Positions 24,359 to 33,211 of a stretch of 64,000 nucleotides of DNA are shown piece by piece. The position numbers were made by a program, and so were the translations under genes. Where the stretch lies: contig NC_012914.1 of assembly GCF_000023585.1 (NCBI RefSeq), forward strand, positions 5,339,501-5,403,500. The letters are read 5' to 3'. Numbering within the stretch: the first letter of the stretch is position 1; every line of letters starts with the position of its first letter. This DNA comes from Paenibacillus sp. JDR-2 (GTDB lineage Bacteria; Bacillota; Bacilli; Paenibacillales; Paenibacillaceae). The notes beneath the pieces are model-generated. The model had not been told where the DNA came from. It made no database searches and saw only the letters and a program-made list of their open reading frames with translations.

Positions 24359-25969
24359 TTACGGCATCAGCCGGTTAATCATAACGGCGATTTCCGCACG
24401 TGTCAGAGCAGCTTTCGGATGGAACTGCTTGCCGTCGCCTTCGATTAAACCAAGCTTCCAAGCTTGATCGACAGCGGCGCTAGCCCAAGCCGAGATTTGT
24501 TTCTTATCCGCGAATGCCGGCGCACCTTTGCCGGTATCTTTTACTTCAAAGTACTTAACGGTCCGTACAAGCGTAACGACAGCCTCTTCACGGGTAATCG
24601 GATCGTTTGGTCTAAACGAACCGCCGTAGCCCGACATAATGCCAAGCGAAGCCGCGCGCGTTACCGCATCGGTGTAATATTGGCCAGCCGGTACATCCTT
24701 GAACGGATTGGCTGCCGCCGCGTCTGCCTCTTTACCCGTGTAATCCACGGCGCGCATCATCATAGTCGCGAATTCCGCGCGCGTAATGTTGCGGTTAGGC
24801 GCATAATGCTGCTGGTCCACGCCGGATACGATATGCTTCGCGCTCAGGGACTTCACAGCTGCTTCCGCCCAATGGCCAGCCGGCACGTCCACGAAGGTCT
24901 TGCTGTATTCCAGAATGGTATACGTCGAGAAATGACGGGCATTAAACTTGAACGTATTGCCTTCAAGCTTGCCGCCGACATAGTCAAGCTGCTTGCCGTT
25001 CACGTAATAAACGCCAGCCAGACCGGAATGGAGCTGCTTCGCTTGGTCGTCCGTCAGCTTAAGCGTTACTTCGGCAGGCTTGTCCAGATTGTGAATCTCC
25101 GTCACGCTGCTGCCGTTGATCACTTGAATCGTTGCCGTAAGCACAACGCCCGTCGACACGTAGTCCGGGTTCGATTGAAGCGCTTGGTTAACGGCGTTCT
25201 TCGCATCGCTTGTCAGAAGAGTATTCACGACAATGCGAACCTGCGAGCTCGCCGATGTATCGGATGTCCCGATTGAACCTGCAGGGAATCGGATGGTCGA
25301 GCTGCCCGAAGTCACAATCAGATCCAGATTCTTGTCCTTCAGCGTCTTCAAGGTCTCTGCCGGGAAGTTCAGCGCGCTCCCCGCATCGCCGGTCGCTGCA
25401 GGCAATTCTACCGTAATAGAGCCCCGCGCGCTGCTAATGGCGGAAGCTAAAGTGCCGCTGCCGAACATATAGCCGTCTTTGCCAAGCTCCGGCTTAATCG
25501 TAGAGCCAGTCGAGTCGCCTGCATCGGCAGGAATGGTCGTTGCAGGAGGCGTTGTTCCCGTGCCTCCGTTACCATTGCCGTTACCCGGATTGGAAGGCTC
25601 CTCCGGATCCGTGCCGCCTTCGCCAAGCTTCTCAACAACGGAGAACTTCTTGTTCACCGTAGAGGAGCCGCTGGTTGCCGCAACGTTATACACGCCCCAA
25701 GGAGCAAAATCCTGCGTCTCGGGAATGGTAATGGTTGCGGTATAAGTGCCGTTAGTTGGCTCGATAACATCCATATAGAAAGTTGTCTGGTTCGGACGAA
25801 TAATCTTCAGGACTACGTCGTCCCCTGCCGTTCCGGAGAACGTAATTTCCCCGCCGCGCAGCACTTCCTTCGCGCTAATATTAAGCGCGAAGGCTGCTGC
25901 AGCCGCGTAGCCGGTTGCCGGCAGGACAACAATACACAACGCCAGTAGGGCTGCCAAAACTTTTTTCAC
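24359..25969 (-). CDS. Non-catalytic SLH cell-surface protein
   Basis: The 536-residue protein has a signal peptide (~1-23), an Ig-like domain (~25-113), a Gly/Asn/Thr/Pro linker (~115-160), an uncharacterised domain (~165-355) also found in the two other SLH proteins of this window, and an SLH triplet at ~357-536 (FVDVPAGHWAEAAVKSL, NPFKDVPAGQYYTDAV, FADKKQISAWASAAV). No enzyme motif is visible. It should be bound to pyruvylated wall polymer. It lies between two secreted multi-domain enzymes that lack SLH repeats, with gaps of 26 and 28 nt, so it may hold them at the surface; this is inferred. The start is GTG with AGAGG upstream. Confidence 0.88.
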   Translation of the reverse strand: MKKVLAALLALCIVVLPATGYAAAAAFALNISAKEVLRGGEITFSGTAGDDVVLKIIRPNQTTFYMDVIEPTNGTYTATITIPETQDFAPWGVYNVAATSGSSTVNKKFSVVEKLGEGGTDPEEPSNPGNGNGNGGTGTTPPATTIPADAGDSTGSTIKPELGKDGYMFGSGTLASAISSARGSITVELPAATGDAGSALNFPAETLKTLKDKNLDLIVTSGSSTIRFPAGSIGTSDTSASSQVRIVVNTLLTSDAKNAVNQALQSNPDYVSTGVVLTATIQVINGSSVTEIHNLDKPAEVTLKLTDDQAKQLHSGLAGVYYVNGKQLDYVGGKLEGNTFKFNARHFSTYTILEYSKTFVDVPAGHWAEAAVKSLSAKHIVSGVDQQHYAPNRNITRAEFATMMMRAVDYTGKEADAAAANPFKDVPAGQYYTDAVTRAASLGIMSGYGGSFRPNDPITREEAVVTLVRTVKYFEVKDTGKGAPAFADKKQISAWASAAVDQAWKLGLIEGDGKQFHPKAALTRAEIAVMINRLMP

Positions 25970-25995
25970 TGCACATTATCCTCTCTTTCCAGCCG

Positions 25996-28900
25996 TTATT
26001 GGAACAGCATCGGTCTTGCTAATTGAACCGGAGTCTCGTTCTTGCTGTCGAACTTGTTCACGACGAACACCTTCACCTTGTAATCTTCACCGGTCTCATT
26101 GAAATACTGTGTGATCGCAAGCTTGGTCTTCTTGAGCGGTACGGCGCTGACGAGAATCGGCTGCGGATTGGTTCCCTTCATCAACTGGAACACCACATAA
26201 GCCTCATCCTCGTAGTCCTTGAGCTGCTCCACATTAACGCTGACCTTCAGCTGCTCCTTGCGATCGACTGTACCCGTAAGAAGGAAGGTATCCCGGGTAT
26301 CGTTCTTCGTGAATGCCTTCGTTGATACGAGAGGCGTACCGGCCATAATGCCAAGCGATTCATTCGCCGCGACGCGAACCTGCACCGCTCCGGCGGCAAA
26401 GTCGCCATCGGCGATTGGCTGAGGGTTAGCCGTAGCCGGGCTCCAGGTTTTGCCGTTATCTACGCTGTATTCGTAGTTGGTTACGGCATCGTAACCTTTT
26501 GCGTTAGTCCAGCCAAAGGTGTTATGCGCGTCGTCCACAACCGGAGCTGTAGGAGCAGCCGGCTGGTTGCCCGCGCTTGTTGCGATTTTCGCTTCCGAGT
26601 TATCGCGTTTGTTAACTGCCTTCACGACGAATTGGTAGGACTGGTCAAGATTTGTTTTGTCTACGACATACTGGTAGCTGTCTTGGCCTGCAACCGTTGG
26701 AATATACGCATTCCAGTTCAAGCCAAGCTTGTCGTTCTTCTCGTAAATACGGAAGCCTCTGACTCCGTCATCCTCCGGCTTGTTCCAGGTAATGGTCCGT
26801 TTGCCGTCCTCCGATTTACTTACTTCCAGTTGCTCAACCGGCTTAGGCTTCTCGTCTTCGCGTACAATCGTGTACGTATCGAACGGATCCGTCTCGCCCG
26901 TCATAAAGGAATCGATGGTGAAGCTGCTATCCGTCATGCTGACGCCGGAGAAAATCGCCTTCTTCGGCTGCTTGAACACCGCGGCGTAGAAGCGGTCAAC
27001 ACCGTCTTTGACATCATAGAACTTCGTTGCAGCCGAGTTGTTGATCATGTAGAGCGTACCGTCCGGATTAAGGGCTCTGCCTTGCGCATCCGTCTCTACG
27101 TTCTGAACCGGCTTGTTATCGTACATTTGATAAGAACGCATAAACGTATGGTCGTGACCTTGCAGGACAACGTCGATTCCGAGCTCGTCAAAGATAGGAT
27201 ACATCTTTTGACGCAGGGCCAGAATATCGCTGTCGAGCGCATGGTTGCCCACGGAATAGATCGCTTTGTGGAACGCTACGATCTTCCACTTCTTGTCCGT
27301 CGCCGCAACCTCGTGCTTCAGCCATTCAATCTCCTGCTCGAAGGATTCCTTCTGCGCATCGTCCCAGCCGATATCCATCGTGTTAAGCACCATAATGTGC
27401 GCGTCGCCGTAGTCATACGCGTACACGCTGCCCGGCGGCAGCGGGTTCTTGATCGAATCGTTCGGGTAGTTGAAATGGTAGTAGTAGTTATCGTTGTACG
27501 GACCTTCATGGTTGCCGACAGCTGCCATCAGCGGCAGATTCATCAGAATCGACTGCGGCTTCTTGAAGTAATCCAGCCATTGCGATTCAAGTGCGCCCGC
27601 ATCAACCTGGTCGCCGGTCATCAGCAGGAACTTCGCATCCGGGAACTTCGTGATGGCTTGCTGCATCGTGTTGCCCCAAACATCGTAATCCTGCGAATTG
27701 GAGCCTTGCGAGTCGGTCAGATACAAGAAGTTGAAGTTGTTCTCGTTATCGCTCTCCGTCGTGAAAGACCCCGTCTCGCTCCAGTAGCCGTCGGCGCCAA
27801 GGCGGTACTTGTACGCCGTGCCCGGCGTCAGTCCTTCAACCAGTACTTTATGGCTGATGAACGAGCCCGTCGTGCTGCTTGTAATTTTCAAATTCGTGAG
27901 AACCCGCGTATCCTCCGGCTTGCCCGTTACGCGGATTTTATTCGGCGAATCAAATCCTTCCGCCGCAGGCACGATCTCAACGATACTGTCCTTAATGTTC
28001 GTTGGCGCGCTTTGCGGACGGTCGTAAGGGGTATACCAGGCAAAGGAACGGTTCGTCTTCGCGCTGCCATAGAGCGACATCGCGATTGCGATTGGCGAGT
28101 AGTCCACGACTTCGGAGAAGTTGGAAGGACTAAACGCAAAAGCCTTAACGGCTGTTCCATCCGCATAGTTCAGATTGCCTTGACCGTCATAAGCTAGCGA
28201 TACCGTTTGACCAGGCAGAACGGTCTTCGCCAGGCTAACCGTCAAGCTTGCGGAATCCTCGCCGGCTGCAATCTGCTGTACGGATACCGGTTGGCCGTTA
28301 GCCATGACGGTAAGGTGATTATTCAGGTCAGCCGGCAGCTCGCCAAGCCCGGAGAGCATGCTAAGCGATACGGTTCTTCCGTCAGCGGCAACGCTTGCCG
28401 CCTTAGGGCCTGTATATTCAACCGGAAGATAGAATGCGTTGCCCGGAATGATCTCCTTGGCGAGCGTTGGCGTTGACCAGCGCAGATACAGGTTGGAACC
28501 GCCAAAGTCCTCGAAATATTCGATCTTAATATCGTACTTGCGGTTGCCTTCGAGCGTAACCGGGGTGCTTGTCTGCTCTTTATCCCAATCGTTCACCCAA
28601 TGGTCGATCACAAGTTTGTTGTCAATCCATACCCGGAAGCCGTTGTCACCCATCATGTAGAAGGTGTAGTCGCCGGATGCCGGCGGCATGATTTGGCCGG
28701 TCCACCGCACGTTTGCGTTGTCCTCGACACCCGTCCAGCCTTTTAATACCGGGTTCAAATCCGTGAAATTAATAAGCGGATCTACCGTTGTCGCTTTATA
28801 ATCGCCAAATGCAAAGTTGTTGCCCGAGCCTGAGTTCAGGTAATATTCGCCGAGCAAGCCCTGCGCTTCGGAAGCTGCTGCGGCCAAATCCGAAGTTGCC

Positions 28901-29520
28901 TCTTGATTCGTATTGTCAGGCGTTTCCGGAGCTGCTTCGCTTCGATCGAAGCCAATAGCCTCAAATTCGTAAATCCGTGCAACGTAAAAGCCCGTATCGG
29001 CATCCACATCACCCGGATTCGTAATGTTAAGCTTGAAGTACCTTGCCGTCACCGGCGTATCCAGCTCATGCGTCGTTGTGTCCTCGGTGTTGCCGGCTAC
29101 CGTTACGACAGGAGTCCAATTGACATTGTCATCGCTTGTCTCAATGGTAAAATCCTTCGTGTTGTACTGCTCCTCTTGGCCGCCTGCTCCGGCATGTCCA
29201 ACGATAAACTTCTCTACGTTGACCTCCGTGCCGGCATCCACCTCCAGCCAATAAGGATTGTCCGCCGTTGGCAGACCGTCGTTGCCTTGGAATACCCATT
29301 CACCGCTCTCTCTGTGTCCGTCAATGGCCAAGGAAGGCGCAAAAGCATCCGATACATAACCGTTTGCGGTTGCGGTTACTCCCGCTCTTGCAAACACGTT
29401 CTCGGCGGATGTTCCGGCATTAGCCTGCTGCACCATGAAATAACCGCCGGACGCTGCTACGGATGTCCACAACGTCACGACGGCCAACATACGGTTTGTC
29501 AGCTTATAACTTCTCTTCAC
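25996..29520 (-). CDS. Secreted discoidin-PA14 metallophosphoesterase (purple-acid-phosphatase-like)
   Basis: The 1174-residue protein has a signal peptide (~1-36), an F5/8 discoidin domain (~40-200), a PA14 domain (~220-365: GLLGEYYLNSGSGNNF, WTGQIMPPASGDYTFYM), a purple-acid-phosphatase N-terminal-like domain and a calcineurin-type metallophosphoesterase (~600-800). The metal motifs are LTDSQG, MTGDQVDAG, AVGNHEGPY, FHKAIYS and GHDHTFMRS, all intact. A fibronectin III domain and the two-part C-terminal module shared with the GH92 protein (~985-1174) follow. It should remove phosphate from an extracellular substrate. The start is GTG with GGAGG 8 nt upstream. It is the first gene of the operon. 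Confidence 0.88.
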   Translation of the reverse strand: MKRSYKLTNRMLAVVTLWTSVAASGGYFMVQQANAGTSAENVFARAGVTATANGYVSDAFAPSLAIDGHRESGEWVFQGNDGLPTADNPYWLEVDAGTEVNVEKFIVGHAGAGGQEEQYNTKDFTIETSDDNVNWTPVVTVAGNTEDTTTHELDTPVTARYFKLNITNPGDVDADTGFYVARIYEFEAIGFDRSEAAPETPDNTNQEATSDLAAAASEAQGLLGEYYLNSGSGNNFAFGDYKATTVDPLINFTDLNPVLKGWTGVEDNANVRWTGQIMPPASGDYTFYMMGDNGFRVWIDNKLVIDHWVNDWDKEQTSTPVTLEGNRKYDIKIEYFEDFGGSNLYLRWSTPTLAKEIIPGNAFYLPVEYTGPKAASVAADGRTVSLSMLSGLGELPADLNNHLTVMANGQPVSVQQIAAGEDSASLTVSLAKTVLPGQTVSLAYDGQGNLNYADGTAVKAFAFSPSNFSEVVDYSPIAIAMSLYGSAKTNRSFAWYTPYDRPQSAPTNIKDSIVEIVPAAEGFDSPNKIRVTGKPEDTRVLTNLKITSSTTGSFISHKVLVEGLTPGTAYKYRLGADGYWSETGSFTTESDNENNFNFLYLTDSQGSNSQDYDVWGNTMQQAITKFPDAKFLLMTGDQVDAGALESQWLDYFKKPQSILMNLPLMAAVGNHEGPYNDNYYYHFNYPNDSIKNPLPPGSVYAYDYGDAHIMVLNTMDIGWDDAQKESFEQEIEWLKHEVAATDKKWKIVAFHKAIYSVGNHALDSDILALRQKMYPIFDELGIDVVLQGHDHTFMRSYQMYDNKPVQNVETDAQGRALNPDGTLYMINNSAATKFYDVKDGVDRFYAAVFKQPKKAIFSGVSMTDSSFTIDSFMTGETDPFDTYTIVREDEKPKPVEQLEVSKSEDGKRTITWNKPEDDGVRGFRIYEKNDKLGLNWNAYIPTVAGQDSYQYVVDKTNLDQSYQFVVKAVNKRDNSEAKIATSAGNQPAAPTAPVVDDAHNTFGWTNAKGYDAVTNYEYSVDNGKTWSPATANPQPIADGDFAAGAVQVRVAANESLGIMAGTPLVSTKAFTKNDTRDTFLLTGTVDRKEQLKVSVNVEQLKDYEDEAYVVFQLMKGTNPQPILVSAVPLKKTKLAITQYFNETGEDYKVKVFVVNKFDSKNETPVQLARPMLFQ

Positions 29521-29970
29521 TCCCGATTCCTCCTACTCTACCTAATGCTTCTGCATCATAATAGAGTAGAATAATTTTGCGAATGTAAAAAACATTTAAA
29601 GAAATAGTAAATGCAAGTTATTTTCATTGATTATTCCGGGTTAATATTCTAAATTATTTATTTGATAATCGTTTGTATTATATATTTCATATAATTTTAG
29701 GCAGTAATATTTATTTATGAATTTAATAATTATTACTAGCGTAAAATGTGCATCATTAGCTTTGGAATTGACGATACGACTTGTTGGTATAGATATAGTC
29801 TTGGCATTTAAACATTCGATCTATAAATTACCCTATAAAATGGGATATTCCCTACTAGATGACAGGCATAAAGGGGATAGGTTTTCATTGAAAAAGGAGG
29901 ATATAAGAGGAAAAAAGCCGCTGTTCAAGCGGGGCTTTAACAAGCTCCCGCTCAAACAGCGGCCTTTTGT
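29521..29970. other. AT-rich region with promoter of the phosphoesterase-SLH-GH92 operon
   Basis: This ~450-bp stretch is visibly AT-rich (29580-29720). A minus-strand TATTAT (29563-29558) about 35 nt ahead of the GTG could be a -10, but no good -35 at normal distance is seen (TTTACA is 20 nt away). The 89-codon plus-strand frame here is not convincing. The right end holds the terminator of the next gene. Confidence 0.4.
29913..29967 (-). terminator. Terminator after the methylenetetrahydrofolate-reductase-like gene
   Basis: AAAAGCCGCTGTTCAAGCGGG and its near-complement CCCGCTCAAACAGCGGCCTTTT form a long stem (29914-29934 with 29946-29967) that ends in A/T runs on both sides, 4 nt beyond the stop codon. 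Confidence 0.8.
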
Positions 29971-30912
29971 TTATACAATGGCGTGAACGCCAAGTTTACG
30001 GTCAATCATATTTTTAATGTCTTTCACCAGCTGCACCGAAGCCTCAATCTCCACTTTGCGCGTCGATACGCTTTCGATACTGCAGCCAATCGGGATGCCC
30101 TTCTCGATGCCGAACTCAAACAGCTCTTCGAAGATTTTCAGCGACAGCGCAACCGACTTGTCCAAAATATCGGTGGACTTGATCAGGTCATTCTCCAGCC
30201 ACTTCGGAATGCTGATGCCCAGCCACTTCATGAACTCAAGCGTTTTCTGTGAACCGCATGGCGCTAAGTTGAATAGAATCGGCACGGTCTCAATGCCCTG
30301 CTCTTGGCAATAATAGTAGTAGTCGGACAACATATTCTTCGATGCTTCCACATTAAAAGTCGCCTGAGAAATAAAGAACTTGCATCCGCCGTCTACCTTA
30401 TCCCTGATGCGGAGATGCTCGTCATTCTTCTTCATGTGACGCTCGGGAATAACGACGCCGCCCAGCGTTAAGCGGTCGTTCAGCTTTTTGCTGAGCTCGT
30501 AGGCTTCCGGCAGCTTCATCGTAGTCTGCTGCTTGCTCGAGGAAGTACCAACAAAGACCGAGAAGCGGTCCTCTTCGGCATCCTGCTTCAGCCATTCCGC
30601 GAAGCTTTCTTCCGAGTTATTGCCCACCACGCGGTAAATAATTTTGGGAACCTTCCAGTAGTTCAGGTAGTTCTTGCTGTACGAAGTGGGATCCAGCGCT
30701 TCCAGGTACGGGAAAGGTCTCTCCTCATCCGTCCGGTCCGCTTCATCCTGAACGTCGTACAGGATCAGGCCGTCAATATCGAGATTTTTCAGACGCTCGT
30801 ATTGCTTTTCCGATATTTCGGCCAGCTTCTCCGGCGTATGGCTTGATTTGGGCGGAGTCATGCCGTAAGTAATAATGCCCGCCTGTCTGTTCAAAATTTT
30901 ATCCTTAAGCAT
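29971..30912 (-). CDS. Methylenetetrahydrofolate reductase-like protein
   Basis: The 313-residue protein resembles the MetF/FADH2-dependent methylenetetrahydrofolate reductase barrel: ITYGMTPPK at the start, LILYDVQDE, GGCKFFISQATFN (corresponding to the conserved folate-pocket strand), VPILFNLAPCGS and WLGISIPKWLENDL. It lacks an obvious match to the full MetF active site, so it is a divergent member rather than clear MetF. It is cytoplasmic. AAGGATG precedes the ATG. The gene is alone on its transcript as far as can be seen and has a strong terminator; the substrate remains open. Confidence 0.65.
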   Translation of the reverse strand: MLKDKILNRQAGIITYGMTPPKSSHTPEKLAEISEKQYERLKNLDIDGLILYDVQDEADRTDEERPFPYLEALDPTSYSKNYLNYWKVPKIIYRVVGNNSEESFAEWLKQDAEEDRFSVFVGTSSSKQQTTMKLPEAYELSKKLNDRLTLGGVVIPERHMKKNDEHLRIRDKVDGGCKFFISQATFNVEASKNMLSDYYYYCQEQGIETVPILFNLAPCGSQKTLEFMKWLGISIPKWLENDLIKSTDILDKSVALSLKIFEELFEFGIEKGIPIGCSIESVSTRKVEIEASVQLVKDIKNMIDRKLGVHAIV

Positions 30913-30989
30913 CGTTCTTCATCCTTAACGTCCATAGTAGTAGTGGAATAATTTCTAGAATACTTCTACATTCCGCGCTAAATTCCTTC

Positions 30990-31526
30990 TTATACAGTCG
31001 GATTTGTAACATTTGCTTGCTGGTCCGGAATTCGGGCCATTAACCGTTCAATGGTTCCGTCAAAAGGAAACTGCCGCTCCGCAACACGCGTCTGCAGCCC
31101 GGCCAGCTCTTCCCTGACCTGCTTCATCAGCTGCTCCGAATATCCGAACTTAATCGCATTGTCGGCAAATTCGTCTTCATCTATAACCATCCACTCGCCG
31201 CCGCGCTGGACAAGATCCAGATCGTAATCAACAAAGGAAATTTCACTGCCGTTAATGAGCGCAGGCTGATTAATATTGCAATAATATTCATTAATTTGGC
31301 CGTCTACAACAGCCGCGCTGACGGTAAACCAATGCTTGCTCGAGAAAAACTCGATCGACCAGTTGTTTACGGTAAACACTGATTTTTTCGTATGATGCTG
31401 AAGCTTCCTGCCGTATCGGCCAAGGACAAACACGTAGCCGTCCCCTTCCTCCAGCAGATCGGTGCTCCATTCGTAATGCAGGAGATCACCGTGTTTCAAC
31501 GCTTTTATTTGAACCGAATTATTCAC
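30990..31526 (-). CDS. DUF402 protein
   Basis: The 178-residue protein carries a DUF402 domain at ~80-145: EYYCNINQPALINGSEISFV, YDLDLVQRGGEWMVIDEDEF. DUF402 proteins include nucleotide phosphatases and RNA-binding FAU-1-like proteins; the acidic metal-binding residues D/DLD and DEDEF are present. A hydrolase activity on nucleoside phosphates is possible but not shown. The start is GTG with GAAGGGAAG upstream. No signal sequence. Confidence 0.82.
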   Translation of the reverse strand: MNNSVQIKALKHGDLLHYEWSTDLLEEGDGYVFVLGRYGRKLQHHTKKSVFTVNNWSIEFFSSKHWFTVSAAVVDGQINEYYCNINQPALINGSEISFVDYDLDLVQRGGEWMVIDEDEFADNAIKFGYSEQLMKQVREELAGLQTRVAERQFPFDGTIERLMARIPDQQANVTNPTV

Positions 31527-31592
31527 GGAACCGTCTTCCCTTCAACAATCGTTAGGTTAGGAAAGTATATCATACTTTCCGCCTACTCGTCG

Positions 31593-33110
31593 TTACTCAT
31601 CCGCTTCCTCATATTGCCCTGTCGCCTGCATTTTTCCGTTAATTAGCTCGTTGATGGTAACCTGCCACAGTACTTGATCGTCATCGAATTTGTGTATCAG
31701 GCTTCGGACAACTACAGGCGAGCCCTCAATGTAACGATAGTAAACATCCGAATACTCGGCAGCATTATCCCGATTAAAAGAATGAATGGTTTGCGTGGAT
31801 GAATCAAACTCCGGTGCCGTTATTTCCTCCAGTTCCTTATTGACCTCTAACAATGATGTTTCCGGATTCCACAACCAATACAAATAAGGCGTATTTGGCC
31901 CTGCTGGAATCGACGATTGAATCCGAAGATCCAAATAACCGTCAAAATTCATGTCTTCGACCTCAGCTCCGAGACTCATACCATTCCAAGTATCGGTTGT
32001 CTCTAGCGGAATCGATTGCAGTAAGCGGTCCCCATCGTACAGCTCTATTTTATTGGCATGATAAGTTTGGTCCTCAATATGCTCGCCCTCGGCACGGCCG
32101 TATATCTTCAGCAAATATTCCGGCATGTCCGGATGAATGCGGATATAGTGATAGCGAATAACGGCTTGGGGATCTGCTGCAAAAGCATCATCAATCTCAC
32201 GATCGGAATAATAATCAATAACAGCCCGGCCTCCAAAACCGTTATGTTCACGAATTTCACTTATCTGAAAATAAACCATTTGCGTTCCGGTACCTTTATA
32301 GCCGTCTACGAAGTTTAATTCCATGCCGTATTGTCGAATCGGATCTTCTTTAACCGTTTTGGCGGTAACGGTAACATCCTCACCCGTCCTGCGAAACCAG
32401 CTGATCAGCTTTTTCTGCTGTTCGAATACGGTATCGCTGCCGGATATTCTTCGAATATCCGTTAAATCCAGCGTACGGATGGCTTTCTCGAGAATCGCCG
32501 GATAGTTGTCAAAGAGCATCTCCGCATAATAGCCGTCCCCTTTTACAGCACCGCTCCTCTGCTCCATATCCTGGTCGTAAGTCGTCCATTCTTTAAGCCC
32601 GCTGAGCTTAAGCTTGCCGTCCACCTGCTTAGCGGTATAGAGCCAATTGAAGTCTTGTACTCTTGCCCCTTTGTCCGGGTAATCAATCTTCACCCTCTCG
32701 GTTACCTCGATCTGAATTTCATTCCCTATGTCCGTATAGCCATAGATAGTAGAGGTAATCAGACTTTCTGTGATTCGACGCGAATACAGATCCGCAACAA
32801 GCTTGCTCTGCGCTTCGTAGAGACTGCTGCCCGGAGCCAGATAGGGCTCCACCTCGGAGAATGTATTTGTATCGATCGCCTGAACCAGCTTCTGCTGATA
32901 TTGATGAATCAAACTGTCGATTTGATCGAAAGCAGAATCCGGCGGATCTTCCTTAAATGCTATAGGTTCAGCGGTTTGTTCAGCTGTTGCCGGGGATACC
33001 GGCGCCGGCATTGATGTCGTTTCAGCGTCCGCCTGATTAGGATTATTGCTTTGGCAGCCTGCGAGCAACAAGCCTATCGCAATAAACGCTGCAGTTATTT
33101 TAGACATCAT
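31593..33110 (-). CDS. Lipoprotein with TcaA-like NTF2 domain
   Basis: The 505-residue protein starts with a lipoprotein signal (MMSKITAAFIAIGLLLAGC, Cys19) and a Thr/Pro/Glu-rich spacer. Residues ~65-160 look like the NTF2-like domain of TcaA-type surface proteins (IDSLIHQYQQKLVQAI, EPYLAPGSSLY, LYSRRITESL). The second half (~320-505) has an acidic DMNFDGYLDLRIQ motif typical of a VCBS/FG-GAP-like calcium-binding repeat. It should sit on the outer membrane face. The role is unknown. AGGAG is 10 nt before the ATG. It is preceded by the terminator of the next operon. Confidence 0.75.
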   Translation of the reverse strand: MMSKITAAFIAIGLLLAGCQSNNPNQADAETTSMPAPVSPATAEQTAEPIAFKEDPPDSAFDQIDSLIHQYQQKLVQAIDTNTFSEVEPYLAPGSSLYEAQSKLVADLYSRRITESLITSTIYGYTDIGNEIQIEVTERVKIDYPDKGARVQDFNWLYTAKQVDGKLKLSGLKEWTTYDQDMEQRSGAVKGDGYYAEMLFDNYPAILEKAIRTLDLTDIRRISGSDTVFEQQKKLISWFRRTGEDVTVTAKTVKEDPIRQYGMELNFVDGYKGTGTQMVYFQISEIREHNGFGGRAVIDYYSDREIDDAFAADPQAVIRYHYIRIHPDMPEYLLKIYGRAEGEHIEDQTYHANKIELYDGDRLLQSIPLETTDTWNGMSLGAEVEDMNFDGYLDLRIQSSIPAGPNTPYLYWLWNPETSLLEVNKELEEITAPEFDSSTQTIHSFNRDNAAEYSDVYYRYIEGSPVVVRSLIHKFDDDQVLWQVTINELINGKMQATGQYEEADE

Positions 33111-33170
33111 AAGAAAACAACTCCTATTCCTTAATCCTGCTCACCATACTACCATATAAAGCCAAAAAAA

Positions 33171-33196
33171 CAGCCCCCGTCTTAGACGAGGGGCTG
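33171..33196 (-). terminator. Terminator after the lamin-tail SLH gene
   Basis: CAGCCCC(C)GTC and GAC(GA)GGGGCTG arms pair around a TTA loop; on the minus strand the stem is followed by a T7 run. It lies 16 nt after the stop codon at 33212. Confidence 0.85.
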
Positions 33197-33211
33197 GCTT
33201 ATAAAGTTACT

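Noticed and set aside
29717..29986. An 89-codon plus-strand frame in the AT-rich gap ahead of the phosphoesterase operon
   Set aside because: No ribosome site, no known domain, and its end runs through the terminator of the convergent gene.
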